A stretch of 53,355 bases of DNA from the NCBI GenBank assembly GCA_012520255.1, contig JAAYOQ010000011.1:1-53355 (forward strand), in the 5' to 3' direction. Within the stretch, counting starts at the first letter, position 1. Every line of letters begins with the position of its first letter. Source of the DNA: Erysipelotrichia bacterium (GTDB lineage: Bacteria > Bacillota_I > Bacilli_A > Erysipelotrichales > Erysipelotrichaceae). Positions 41,890 to 50,758 of this stretch are shown here, in pieces. Under the pieces are notes generated by a model. It saw only the letters and a program-made list of their open reading frames with translations, was not told the origin of the DNA and did no database searches. The translations under genes and the position numbers were made by a program.

Positions 41890-42660
41890 ATGATTAAAAA
41901 GTGGTATGTCAATTATCCGGCTTTTACTGGAGTAGAGAAAAGAAAAGTATATTTATATTTACCGAGAGGTTATGGTATAACTAAAAAAAGATATCCTGTT
42001 CTGTATGTTTTTGATGGTCAGAATATTTTTTATAATCGTGATGCAACTTATGGTAAAAGTTGGGGGTTAAAGGAATATCTGGATAAAAATAGAGTTGAAC
42101 TTATAGTTTGTGCAGTTAGCTGTCATTTTGGTGAAAATGAAGAAAGGGAACAGGAATATTGTCCTTATCCACATATTTGTTCTGGGCAAACAGAAGAAAG
42201 TCCAGGTTATGGTGATGACACTTTCCATTGGTTTATAAAAAAGTTAAAACCTAAAATAGATAAAAGATATCTTACCTTAAGAGATCGGGAAAACACCTAT
42301 ATAATGGGTTCTTCAATGGGGGGCTTGATGGCTGTTTATGGAATTGTAAAATATAATCATGTTTTTTCTAAAGGAGCAGCCTTGTCTCCTGCGTATATGT
42401 TTAGAGCTGATTTGTTGTTAGAAATAATAAAAGAAAGTAAAATTGTTGATAATACTGTTCTTTATACTGATTATGGAACAAATGATTTAAATGTTGAAGA
42501 ATGTATTCCAGCTTTTTGTAAAATCAATACTGTCTTAATAGAAAAGGGAGTAAAGGTAACTAGCAGAATTGTAGAGCAGGGGCTACATAATGAGGCAACT
42601 TGGGAAAAACAGTTACCATTTGTTTTTGCTACTCTGATGTATCAACCACTGGAAATATAG
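41890..42660 (+). CDS. Esterase-family alpha/beta hydrolase (enterochelin-esterase fold)
   Basis: 256 aa, cytoplasmic. The esterase (putative S9/Fes-like) fold shows PVLYVFDGQNIF (~37-48), the nucleophile elbow MGSSMGGL (~139-146), GAALSPAYMF (~163-172), an acid in DYGTNDLNVEE, and the His in QGLHNEATWEKQ near the C-terminus. Typical members hydrolyse esters of small polar molecules, sometimes siderophores; none of the siderophore genes are here. GGGAG precedes the start at 41878. Confidence 0.82.
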   Translation: MIKKWYVNYPAFTGVEKRKVYLYLPRGYGITKKRYPVLYVFDGQNIFYNRDATYGKSWGLKEYLDKNRVELIVCAVSCHFGENEEREQEYCPYPHICSGQTEESPGYGDDTFHWFIKKLKPKIDKRYLTLRDRENTYIMGSSMGGLMAVYGIVKYNHVFSKGAALSPAYMFRADLLLEIIKESKIVDNTVLYTDYGTNDLNVEECIPAFCKINTVLIEKGVKVTSRIVEQGLHNEATWEKQLPFVFATLMYQPLEI

Positions 42661-42723
42661 TGTTTAAAGTGCTACTATGAAAATGTTGAAGAATAATATA
42701 TTTCTAATGTAGATATATATTTG

Positions 42724-42732
42724 TGATATAAT
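42724..42732 (+). promoter_or_regulatory. Extended -10 promoter of the PHP gene
   Basis: TGATATAAT at 42724-42732, identical to the element ahead of pncA; -35 not recognisable. Confidence 0.5.
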
Positions 42733-42787
42733 AAATTAATTTATAAATGTCAGGGATTATTAAAATTTTGGGATGGAAAGAGGAATT

Positions 42788-43525
42788 ATGAAGTATAAGA
42801 TTGCATGTGATATTCACACCCATACTATTGCTAGCGGTCATGCCTATGGAACAATTAGAGAAATGGCTAAAGCTGCTTCTGAAAAAGGCTTGGAATTGTT
42901 AGGAATTTCAGAGCATGCGCCTGGAATTCACGGAACCTGTGAGCCGGTATATTTTTGGAACCTGAAAAATGTTCCGAAAGTTTTATATGGTGTAGAAATA
43001 TTTCACGGAAGTGAGTTAAATGTTTTAAATGATGGAACCTTATCGTTATCGGATAATTATATTTATTTTTTAGATTATGGTATTGTGGGGATTCATTTAA
43101 ACTGCTATGAAAATGTTGGCCCGGAGAAGAATACTGATAATTTGATTGAATGTATGAAACATCCGAAAGTTAATTTCATTTCGCACCCTGACAGTGATGA
43201 TACTCCGGTTAACTATGAAAGATTAGTTAAAGCGGCTAAAAAATATGATGTAGCTTTAGAGGTAAACAATAGCTCTTTAGTGGAATATTATCGTAGAATT
43301 AACTGTCATGAAAATTATCGAACTATGTTGAAGTTATGCATGGAACATCGAACAAATATTGTCGTAAATTCTGACGCTCATGATCCTCAACATGTTGGTC
43401 GAGTTAACCTGGCTCTTGAATTACTTGAGGAAGTTGGATTTGATGAAGAGTTAATTGTTAACACTTCAAAAGAAAAATTCAAAGAATTTATAACTAGAAA
43501 AACAAGAAATATTAAAAAAATGTAA
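42788..43525 (+). CDS. PHP-domain phosphoesterase (YcdX type)
   Basis: 245 aa from the ATG at 42788, which has AAAGAGGAATT upstream (an ATG 15 bases earlier has none). The PHP metal site is visible: CDIHTHT (~6-12), GISEHAPG (~38-45), GSELNVL for the third site, HPDSDD, and NSDAHDPQHVGR near 195-206. These His/Asp sets bind three metal ions. The YcdX branch dephosphorylates small phosphates; histidinol phosphatase-like and nucleotide-processing relatives are alternatives. Confidence 0.85.
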   Translation: MKYKIACDIHTHTIASGHAYGTIREMAKAASEKGLELLGISEHAPGIHGTCEPVYFWNLKNVPKVLYGVEIFHGSELNVLNDGTLSLSDNYIYFLDYGIVGIHLNCYENVGPEKNTDNLIECMKHPKVNFISHPDSDDTPVNYERLVKAAKKYDVALEVNNSSLVEYYRRINCHENYRTMLKLCMEHRTNIVVNSDAHDPQHVGRVNLALELLEEVGFDEELIVNTSKEKFKEFITRKTRNIKKM

Positions 43526-43554
43526 AAACAACTATGAGAAATTAGTTGTTTTTT
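43525..43554 (+). terminator. Terminator after the PHP gene
   Basis: A 10-bp stem (43525-43534 with 43543-43552) and T6 run 43549-43554. Confidence 0.8.
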
Positions 43555-43591
43555 ATGGATAATTATTCAGTTTATGTAAAACAATAAAGTT

Positions 43592-44392
43592 TTAACAGGC
43601 TTTTTTGATAACTTTGTCAATATCTGTGGTTATAAATAAATCTATTTTTTTCTTAATGTCATCAATATCGGCATTGGTATAGAATTCTCTGATATGAACT
43701 GTATCGGCTAATAAATCTTTTTTCTTCAGTAGTTTTCTGGTTTCTAAAACAGTTGCCAGTGAAGAAGAAACAAAGTTAATATCATTAGCTACGGCAGTCA
43801 GGTATTTTAAGGCCAATGGAAAATGAGTACAACCTAAAATAATAGTATCTACTTCTTTTTCCAGTAATGGAGTTAAATATTGTTTTATCAGATCAGTCAT
43901 TATTTCTTCATTATTAAAATAATTCTGATTTTCAATATAGCCAGCTAAAAGTGGACAAGGTTGTTGATAGACTTCAATAGTCTTATCATATTTTTTTATT
44001 GCTTTGATATAGCTGTTGCTAAGACAGGTAGCATTAGTCGCCATGATTCCAATCTTCTTGTTTTTCGTCTGTTCAACAGCTGCTTTAGCAGTCGATTCTA
44101 TTGGTCTGATAATATCGACGTTAACAAGTTTTTTAATCTTTTGGCTGATAACACTATCAGCAGTGTTGCAAGCAATAATTATAGCCTTAATATCAAATTT
44201 AGAAATGAAATTAATATCATCAGCAACCAGTTTTTTCAGTTGCTTTCTATCTTTATTACCATAAGGAATGTTAGCACTGTCTGCAAAAAAGATGAAGTTC
44301 TCATTTGGTAAAACTTCTAATAAGTGATTGACAACAGTAAGACCACCTACACCGGAATCAAAAATTCCAATTGGTTTATTTCTTTTTTCCAT
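43592..44392 (-). CDS. murI: Glutamate racemase
   Basis: 266 aa. It supplies D-glutamate for peptidoglycan. The two catalytic Cys sit in ACNTAD (Cys about 75) and LGCTHFPL (Cys about 186); the N-terminal IGIFDSGVGGLTV is the family start. It follows murD by ten bases on the same strand, the next enzyme using the product, so both are in a peptidoglycan operon. AAGGAAAG is the ribosome binding site. Confidence 0.95.
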   Translation of the reverse strand: MEKRNKPIGIFDSGVGGLTVVNHLLEVLPNENFIFFADSANIPYGNKDRKQLKKLVADDINFISKFDIKAIIIACNTADSVISQKIKKLVNVDIIRPIESTAKAAVEQTKNKKIGIMATNATCLSNSYIKAIKKYDKTIEVYQQPCPLLAGYIENQNYFNNEEIMTDLIKQYLTPLLEKEVDTIILGCTHFPLALKYLTAVANDINFVSSSLATVLETRKLLKKKDLLADTVHIREFYTNADIDDIKKKIDLFITTDIDKVIKKAC

Positions 44393-44402
44393 TTTTACCT
44401 TC

Positions 44403-45746
44403 CTATAAAGAATTTACAATTTCTTTAAAATGTTTTCCTCTTTCTTCAAAACAACTATATTGATCAAATGAAGAAGTAGCAGGAGATAGTAAGATGACAT
44501 CATTTTTAGCAGCTATTTTTTTAGCTGTCAGTACTGCCTGTTTTAAATCTTCAACAACAATTCCTTGCTTAAAGGCTAAATCATTGACCATTCTTTTACC
44601 GCTGGCTCCAAAACCGATAATTTTTTTAACACAAGTCAAATACGGTCGTAAAGGTTTCATATCTAAACCTTTTTCAAAACCACCAACCAGTAAGATAACA
44701 CCTTTATCAAAAGATTTTAAAGCAGTGATAGTAGCATCGGTATTGGTTGCTTTAGAATCGTTATAATATCTAATATTATCAATTTCTCTGACAAATTCCA
44801 GACGATGTTCAACACCCTTAAAATTAGAAATTACTTCAAAGATATTATCATTAGATACACCAACCTTTTTGGCACAACTGATAGCGACCATAACATTTTG
44901 TAGATTATGTTTGCCTACTAATCTGATTGAATTTAGAGGTAATATTTTTTGATTGTCGATGTAAAGGTAATCTTTGTAAATATAGTTATCTGCATCTTCA
45001 TTTTCTACAGAAAAACTGATGACATTGCATTTTATTGGATATTTTTCAACATATTCCCTGATAATTTCATCATCTTTATTTAACAGAAAAATGTCATCGG
45101 CAATCATATTTTTGTAAATTAAAGTTTTTGAATAATAATAGAAATCCAAACTGCCCATAAAATCAATATGATCAGGTGTCAAATTTAAAATTGTAGCAAT
45201 TTTCGGTCGGAATTTATCAATGTTAAGCAATTGAAAGTTGGAAATTTCTAAAACGATATAATGATTTGCTTCTTCCATTAAATTTTCTGATAAAACGATA
45301 TCACATAGAGGAGTGCCGATATTACCACCTAAATGAGCTTTATTTCCAAACTGTTTCTTTAATAATTCATAAATTAAAGTACTAGTAGTTGTTTTACCGT
45401 TGGTTCCAGTAATGGCAATATAATTTTGTGGTTTGCTAACCAGAAAAGCAAGCTCAATTTCAGTAATTATTGGAATATCCCTTGCTTTTAAAAGTTTAAT
45501 ATATTCACTGTCAAAAGGTACACCGGGATTTTTTATACATAAATCATATTCTTTTTTAAAAACATCGATATCTTGTTTGACAACTTCAACATTTGAACGC
45601 TGTAAAAACTCCAATTGGTCTAACTGGTCTTTATCTTTGCTTTCGCTTAAAGTGATTGTTGCTTTGAGTTTATGTAAAACTTTTATTGCCGCAAGTCCAC
45701 TTCTGGCCAAGCCCATTACCAACACTTTTTTGTTTGTGAAATCCAT
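44403..45746 (-). CDS. murD: UDP-N-acetylmuramoylalanine-D-glutamate ligase
   Basis: 447 aa. It adds D-glutamate to UDP-MurNAc-L-Ala in peptidoglycan synthesis. Domains in order: an N-terminal UDP-binding Rossmann fold (VLVMGLARSGLAA), the central ATPase with the P-loop AITGTNGKTTT near 113, NLTPDHIDFMGS, and the C-terminal domain containing NDSKATNTDATITALKSF. The carbamylated Lys equivalent lies in the SKTLIYKNM segment. It lies upstream of murI and downstream of an RluA-type gene in one leftward cluster. Confidence 0.95.
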   Translation of the reverse strand: MDFTNKKVLVMGLARSGLAAIKVLHKLKATITLSESKDKDQLDQLEFLQRSNVEVVKQDIDVFKKEYDLCIKNPGVPFDSEYIKLLKARDIPIITEIELAFLVSKPQNYIAITGTNGKTTTSTLIYELLKKQFGNKAHLGGNIGTPLCDIVLSENLMEEANHYIVLEISNFQLLNIDKFRPKIATILNLTPDHIDFMGSLDFYYYSKTLIYKNMIADDIFLLNKDDEIIREYVEKYPIKCNVISFSVENEDADNYIYKDYLYIDNQKILPLNSIRLVGKHNLQNVMVAISCAKKVGVSNDNIFEVISNFKGVEHRLEFVREIDNIRYYNDSKATNTDATITALKSFDKGVILLVGGFEKGLDMKPLRPYLTCVKKIIGFGASGKRMVNDLAFKQGIVVEDLKQAVLTAKKIAAKNDVILLSPATSSFDQYSCFEERGKHFKEIVNSL

Positions 45747-45769
45747 CAGTTTATATTACCTTTCAAACC

Positions 45770-46678
45770 TTATTTATTATAACATTTATTAACTAATGTA
45801 GTGAAGTCTAAGGGTATCTCACTTTTAAATGTCATCTTTTTATTAGTAATTGGATGATTAAAACTCAAATAATAGCTATGTAAAGCCTGTCTGTTAAGTT
45901 GCTGGTTAGTTTTATTGTAAAGCTTATCACCAATTAACGGATGGCCAAGATATTTCATATGGACTCTTATCTGATGAGTTCTACCAGTTAACAGTTCAAG
46001 TTTTACCAATGAAACATCATTGTGGGGATTATAACTTAAAACTTCATAGCTGGTTATAGCTGTTTTACCGTTTTCAAAGTCCACGGTTCGGATAATAGAA
46101 GCTGGATTTTCTCTTTCCACAGGTGCGTTGATAACACCGGTTTTATTCTTTAAATGACCCATGACCAGAGCCAGATAATTTCTTTGAATTTCTTTTTTTA
46201 TAAGTGCCTGGGATAGAATATTGGCTGAAAACCGATTTTTAGCTACAATCATCAAACCAGTGGTATCTTTATCTAAACGATTGATAAAGTGACAGACAAC
46301 ATCTTGATTTCTTTCTAAGAAATAGTAAGCTAAACCGTTTTCCAAACTTTCTGTAAAGTATTTAAAAGAAGGATGGACTGTCATATTGGCAGGTTTATCA
46401 ATTATGATGATATCCTCGTCTTCATAGACAACTTTAAAATTAAGTTTATTGGGAATAATCTGAGTATAATCATTTCTTTCGGTTAAAGATATTTTTACAA
46501 TATCATTTTCCTTAAGAATGAAGTCAGTAAATTGTATTTTGCCATTGACTGATATGCCTTCAGGTTCTTTTTTTAAGGCACTTATACAGCTGCGAGAGAT
46601 ACTTTTAGACAACAAAAAATCAGCAATGTTAGCATCGCTATCATCTTTATTAACAACAAATGTTAAAACTCTTCTCAT
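45770..46678 (-). CDS. RluA-family pseudouridine synthase
   Basis: 302 aa. An N-terminal S4-like RNA-binding region (~10-75) precedes the catalytic domain. The catalytic Asp is in the HFINRLDKDTTGLMIVAKN block (~130-148), the RluA HxRLDxxTSG motif. LLTGRTHQIRVHMKYLGHPLIGD (~224-246) is the second hallmark. It modifies uridines in rRNA or tRNA; the exact site is not predictable. It lies 23 bases upstream of murD on the same strand. Confidence 0.9.
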   Translation of the reverse strand: MRRVLTFVVNKDDSDANIADFLLSKSISRSCISALKKEPEGISVNGKIQFTDFILKENDIVKISLTERNDYTQIIPNKLNFKVVYEDEDIIIIDKPANMTVHPSFKYFTESLENGLAYYFLERNQDVVCHFINRLDKDTTGLMIVAKNRFSANILSQALIKKEIQRNYLALVMGHLKNKTGVINAPVERENPASIIRTVDFENGKTAITSYEVLSYNPHNDVSLVKLELLTGRTHQIRVHMKYLGHPLIGDKLYNKTNQQLNRQALHSYYLSFNHPITNKKMTFKSEIPLDFTTLVNKCYNK

Positions 46679-46842
46679 AAATTACCTCTTCTTTATTTTA
46701 CTTTACAATGATTCTTTTTACAAAATATAAATAGTTGTCTAAAGAAATAATCGAGAATAGAAAACAATTACTATAAAAACTTCAGTAATGTTACAATATA
46801 ATAAATAGCATATGAGCATTTATACAGATGAGGTATCAATTA

Positions 46843-47415
46843 ATGAATAAAAAATTATTAGTAACTTGTTTTGAACCCTTTAATCAGAAGAAAGTTAATT
46901 CATCCTTTGTAGCTGTGGAAAAATTGGCTGATAAAATTGGAGATTATAATTTGACAAAATTAACAGTTCCAGTAGTTTATGGTAAGGCTTTTGAAACGGT
47001 TCATCTAAAGATAGAAGAGTTAAAACCAGATGTTATCTTATGTGTCGGTCAGGCTGGTGGTCGAAAAAATGTTACTTTGGAAAAAATTGCCATTAACTAT
47101 CGCAGTGCAACAATCTGTGATAATGAGGGAAATAAATATGATGGGATAAAGATTGATGAAAATGGTGATGATGGTATTTTTGTTAATTTAGAGGTAGAAA
47201 AACTAGCTGAAATAAGTGGATGTGAAGTTTCTCTTTCCGCAGGATCCTTTGTCTGCAATGATTTGATTTACATGATACGTAATTATTATCAGGATAAAGT
47301 TCAAGCGGGATTTATCCATGTTCCTTACCTTCCAGAGCAAACAAAAGGAGATTCGGCCAGTCTGTCACTGGAAGAAATTGTTTTGAAACTGACTTTGATA
47401 ATAGAGAATTTATAG
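46843..47415 (+). CDS. pcp: Pyroglutamyl-peptidase I
   Basis: 190 aa from the ATG at 46843 (GAGGT nine bases upstream; an ATG at 46828 precedes the site). The C15 peptidase fold shows TCFEPFNQKKVNSS (N-terminal, GFEPFGG-like), GQAGGRKNVTLEKIAIN with the catalytic Glu, the nucleophile Cys in SAGSFVCNDLIY (~126-137), and His in AGFIHVPYLPEQ (~153-164). It removes N-terminal pyroglutamate from peptides. It is slightly shorter than usual but all three catalytic residues remain. It leads a rightward run with the next two genes. Confidence 0.9.
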   Translation: MNKKLLVTCFEPFNQKKVNSSFVAVEKLADKIGDYNLTKLTVPVVYGKAFETVHLKIEELKPDVILCVGQAGGRKNVTLEKIAINYRSATICDNEGNKYDGIKIDENGDDGIFVNLEVEKLAEISGCEVSLSAGSFVCNDLIYMIRNYYQDKVQAGFIHVPYLPEQTKGDSASLSLEEIVLKLTLIIENL

Positions 47416-47424
47416 AGGTAGATT

Positions 47425-48078
47425 ATGAAATATAAATTGGCAATTTTTGATTTAGATGGGACAATTCTTGATACCTTGCAAGATCTTACTGATGCTGTAA
47501 ACTATGTTCTAGAGAAGTATGGTTATAAAAAAATGAAAACTCAAGAGGTCAGAGGCTTTCTTGGCTATGGTGGAAAGAACCTGATTACCTCTGCCATTGG
47601 ACAGGAAATCTCATCAGAAAGATTTGAAGAAATATATAAATGTTACATTGATTATTATTCTACTCATTGTGATATTAAAACAGAACCATATGAGGGAATA
47701 AATCAGATGTTAGAAAATTTAAAGGCAGCCGGCATGAAACTGGCAGTAGTTTCTAATAAGGGTGATAAACAGGTCCAGATATTAATAGAGAATCATTTCA
47801 AGGGTCTATTTGATTTTGCCCATGGAGAAAGAAAGAACGTTAAAAGAAAACCTGATAAGCAGGCAATTATATCTATTGTAGATGAGTTTTGTTTTAATGT
47901 TGAAGATTGTATTTATATAGGCGATAGTGAGGTTGATTTGTTAACTGCCAATAATAGCGGCATGGATCATATTATTGTAGATTTTGGTTTTAGAGACTAT
48001 CAGTTTTTAAAGGAAGCTGGGGCTGAGGTTATCTTATCCAGTGCCAGAGAAATAGAAGATTACTTATTAAATGTGTAA
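47425..48078 (+). CDS. HAD phosphatase (phosphoglycolate-phosphatase-like)
   Basis: 217 aa. HAD motifs: LAIFDLDGTILDTLQDL (~6-22), AVVSNKGDKQ with motif II Ser (~108), Lys in RKPDKQAI (motif III, ~148) and YIGDSEVDLLTANNSGM (motif IV). The helical cap and length match Gph/PpaX (pyrophosphate or phosphoglycolate phosphatases). It follows pcp by nine bases and precedes deoD by 27. Confidence 0.88.
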   Translation: MKYKLAIFDLDGTILDTLQDLTDAVNYVLEKYGYKKMKTQEVRGFLGYGGKNLITSAIGQEISSERFEEIYKCYIDYYSTHCDIKTEPYEGINQMLENLKAAGMKLAVVSNKGDKQVQILIENHFKGLFDFAHGERKNVKRKPDKQAIISIVDEFCFNVEDCIYIGDSEVDLLTANNSGMDHIIVDFGFRDYQFLKEAGAEVILSSAREIEDYLLNV

Positions 48079-48105
48079 AAAAAGATAAAAAAAGGAGGAA
48101 AAAAT

Positions 48106-48813
48106 ATGGCGACTTGGCATAACAAAGCGGATTTAAAAGACATTGCAGAAACAGTTTTACTTCCAGGAGATCCTTTAAGAGCGAAATATATCGCGGAAAA
48201 TTATTTGGATGATTATGTACAATTCAATGATATCAGATGTGCATATGGTTATACCGGCTATTATAAAGGTAAAAGGATTTCAGTATTGGCAACCGGTATG
48301 GGAATTCCTTCTATTGGTATTTATACTTATGAACTGATTAATGATTATAAGTGTAAAAACCTGATTAGAATTGGAACTTCAGGTGGTATGCAAAAGGGTA
48401 TTGAGTTAGGTGATATTATTATTGCGATTGGTGCTCATACCGATTCAAATTATGCTGATCAGTTTGAATTGCCGGGAATAATGTGTGCCACAGCATCTTA
48501 TGAATTATTGAATAAGTGTGTGGAGACAGCTAAAAAGTTAAAGATTCCTTATCATGTTGGAAATGTTGCCTGTTCAGATGTTTTATATCGTGATGATAAA
48601 GTATGGAAAGCCTGGGCAACAGTAGGTACAATCGGTTCGGAAATGGAAAGTTATGGCTTATATTGTAATGCCCTGAGATATGGGGCTAAGGCTTTAGCTA
48701 TTTTTACTAACACCATTCAAATGGATTCCAAAGAAGAAATCAGCCAGAATGATGCTGAAAAAAATCTAAAGCACATGATAACTCTGGCTTTGGAAACAGC
48801 TGTTAAATTATAA
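48106..48813 (+). CDS. deoD: Purine-nucleoside phosphorylase, DeoD type
   Basis: 235 aa, the hexameric PNP of bacteria. It cleaves purine (deoxy)nucleosides with phosphate. The family start LLPGDPLRAKYIAENYL (~19-35) has the phosphate Arg, and the nucleoside site includes MESYGLYCNA, with the Met-Glu pair of DeoD. The segment after it, TNTIQMDSKEEIS, holds an Asn/Gln-type catalytic region in place of the more usual SDH motif, a small deviation. AAAGGAGG precedes the ATG. Third in the pcp operon. Confidence 0.92.
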   Translation: MATWHNKADLKDIAETVLLPGDPLRAKYIAENYLDDYVQFNDIRCAYGYTGYYKGKRISVLATGMGIPSIGIYTYELINDYKCKNLIRIGTSGGMQKGIELGDIIIAIGAHTDSNYADQFELPGIMCATASYELLNKCVETAKKLKIPYHVGNVACSDVLYRDDKVWKAWATVGTIGSEMESYGLYCNALRYGAKALAIFTNTIQMDSKEEISQNDAEKNLKHMITLALETAVKL

Positions 48814-48836
48814 AAAAATCACGGTTAACGTGATTT
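48811..48836 (-). terminator. Terminator of the CDF gene
   Basis: An 8-bp stem (48816-48823 with 48829-48836) with a 5-nt loop. Read leftward it ends in T7 (complement of the A-run 48812-48818), so it mainly serves the minus-strand CDF gene and overlaps the deoD end. Confidence 0.7.
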
Positions 48837-49998
48837 AAAACTCAGTATCAAAGGAAATGACGGTAAACAGATTTTCGTCTTTTAGTTTGATTTTAGTATC
48901 AATTTTATTTTTTAGTTCCTTGGTAGAATTTTGATATTCATGCGGGATTACCAAATCGAAGATTAAATTGGTGTGAGTTGGACCTGTAACGATTCTAAAA
49001 TCATGAAAACTTAACAGGGGATCAATTTCTTTAATAATGTCACCAACCATTTCTTTATAGTGGTTGACTAACGGATTATCTACTTCGATTGGATCCATGT
49101 GGATAGAAGCCATAATATTTAATTTTTCATATAACTGTTTTTCAATCAGATCAATGGTATCGTGAACTTCTAACATCTCTCTTCTACTATCAACTTCAGC
49201 ATGCAAAGAACAGATCAGTTTTCCTGGTCCATAATTATGAACGATTAAATCATGAATTCCAATAACATCATCATATGAAAGAACCAAATCAGTAATTGCT
49301 TGTACAACTTCTTCATCAGCTTTAGTGCCAATTAAAGTATCGACAGTATCTTTTATTATTTCATAACCTGTTTTCAAAATTAAAATTGAGACTAAACAAC
49401 CGATAATACCATCAACAGGAAGAGTAGTGACTAAAGATAAAAATAAAGATGATAAGGTTACTAAAGTAATATAAGAGTCATTTAAAGAGTCTTTAGAAGT
49501 AGCCAACATAATTGAAGAATTATATTTAGCGGCTAAATGTTTATTGAAAGAACTCATCCATATTTTTACAATAATTGAAATTAATTGTGAGATTACAGTT
49601 ATAAAACTAAAAGTAATTACTCCGGGATGAAGTATTTTACCGAATGAAGTTTTTAGAAATGAAAATCCAACAAGCATGATGATAACAGCAATAATTAAAG
49701 AAGAAAGATATTCAATTCTACCATGTCCAAAAGGATGATCTCTATCAGCTGGCTGAGCTGCCAATTTATAACTTACAAAAGTAATAATGCAACTTAAGCA
49801 GTCAGAAAGGTTGTTAAAAGCATCAGAAATAATGGCAATAGAATTGGAAAATGTTCCCATAATATATTTAGTTATAAATAGAAAAATATTACAGATAATA
49901 CCAGTAATGCTGCTTAAAAAACCAACATTCTTTCTTACTTCCGTATTTTCTGTTTCCTGATAGTTTTTTACAAAGGTTTTTAATAAAAATTCAGCCAT
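48835..49998 (-). CDS. Cation diffusion facilitator (metal exporter)
   Basis: 387 aa with six membrane segments and a soluble C-terminal ZT-dimer domain (~215-290) followed by an extra ~90 residues. The family metal sites are seen in DAFNNLSDCLSC (helix 2) and the DRDHPFGHGRIEYLSS block (~83-98). Helix 5 has a comparable Asp pair (ATSKDSLNDSYI). It exports Zn, Fe, Mn or similar divalent cations. No metal-sensing regulator is adjacent. Start has GGAGGAAATC upstream. Confidence 0.9.
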   Translation of the reverse strand: MAEFLLKTFVKNYQETENTEVRKNVGFLSSITGIICNIFLFITKYIMGTFSNSIAIISDAFNNLSDCLSCIITFVSYKLAAQPADRDHPFGHGRIEYLSSLIIAVIIMLVGFSFLKTSFGKILHPGVITFSFITVISQLISIIVKIWMSSFNKHLAAKYNSSIMLATSKDSLNDSYITLVTLSSLFLSLVTTLPVDGIIGCLVSILILKTGYEIIKDTVDTLIGTKADEEVVQAITDLVLSYDDVIGIHDLIVHNYGPGKLICSLHAEVDSRREMLEVHDTIDLIEKQLYEKLNIMASIHMDPIEVDNPLVNHYKEMVGDIIKEIDPLLSFHDFRIVTGPTHTNLIFDLVIPHEYQNSTKELKNKIDTKIKLKDENLFTVISFDTEF

Positions 49999-50141
49999 GA
50001 TTTCCTCCTTTAATTTAAATATGTATATATATAGATTAAATTGTTAAAAAATTATTTACTTATTTTTTTATTGGGTTTATAATGAAATTGGGATAAGCGA
50101 AAGAGACTTATATTTACCCCATTAGAAAGTTGCTTATCTTT

Positions 50142-50174
50142 AAAAAAAGCGGATTATTGCCCACCGCTTTTTTT
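50142..50174. terminator. Bidirectional terminator
   Basis: An 11-bp stem, A7GCGG (50142-50152) with CCGCT7 (50164-50174). Read leftward it terminates the Nudix gene, overlapping its last bases. Confidence 0.85.
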
Positions 50175-50679
50175 ATTCAAACATCATTGAAATTACATTC
50201 TTAATCATGTCTGAATAAAGATAGTCAATAAATTTGTTTTCAGATATCAACCGTTCTACTTGTTGAACAGTATAATAGGCCACATCAATTACTTCCTCTT
50301 TCTGTAGTTTCAACTTATCTAAATCAACATCATACTTAATAAAAAACCAATAATCGAGATAGTTGTTTCCTTTTATCAGGAAAATAGGTGAAATATTACT
50401 AAAGTTAATATCAATTCCTAATTCTTCTTTTAGTTCACGAGTCATAGCCTGGTTTTCATTTTCATTTAAGATACTGCTTCCTCCTACGGTTACATCCCAA
50501 TATAGTGGGAAACTGTATTTATTCGCTGACCTTTGCTGACTTAAAAGTTTGCCTTCACTATTTAGAATACATAAATGAACTATTTTATGATAATAGCCTT
50601 CAGGTATTTTTTGAAAACGTTGAACTGTTTTGGTCGTAGGATTACCATCTTTATCACATAATCCCCACATTTCAGCCAT
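50173..50679 (-). CDS. Nudix hydrolase (IPP-isomerase-like branch)
   Basis: 168 aa. The Nudix box is complete: GGSSILNE, NENQAMT, then RELKEELGI (~66-90), giving the GX5EX7REUXEEXGU pattern. N- and C-terminal segments (MAEMWGLCDKDGNPT and the Lys/Glu-rich DVAYYTVQQVERLI) resemble the YfcD/IDI-like members that hydrolyse nucleoside or other diphosphates. Substrate unknown. It stands alone on the minus strand opposite the rRNA methyltransferase. Confidence 0.85.
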   Translation of the reverse strand: MAEMWGLCDKDGNPTTKTVQRFQKIPEGYYHKIVHLCILNSEGKLLSQQRSANKYSFPLYWDVTVGGSSILNENENQAMTRELKEELGIDINFSNISPIFLIKGNNYLDYWFFIKYDVDLDKLKLQKEEVIDVAYYTVQQVERLISENKFIDYLYSDMIKNVISMMFE

Positions 50680-50732
50680 AATAATATCTACCTCAGATAT
50701 AAATTATAATATAAAAATATCATTTTTCCTAT

Positions 50733-50750
50733 TATAATAAAAAAGAAGGA
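50733..50750 (+). promoter_or_regulatory. -10 element and RBS of the methyltransferase/pseudouridine synthase pair
   Basis: TATAAT at 50733-50738 and AGAAGGA at 50744-50750 ahead of the ATG at 50759. The leader is only a few bases. Confidence 0.4.
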
Positions 50751-50758
50751 ATAATTGT

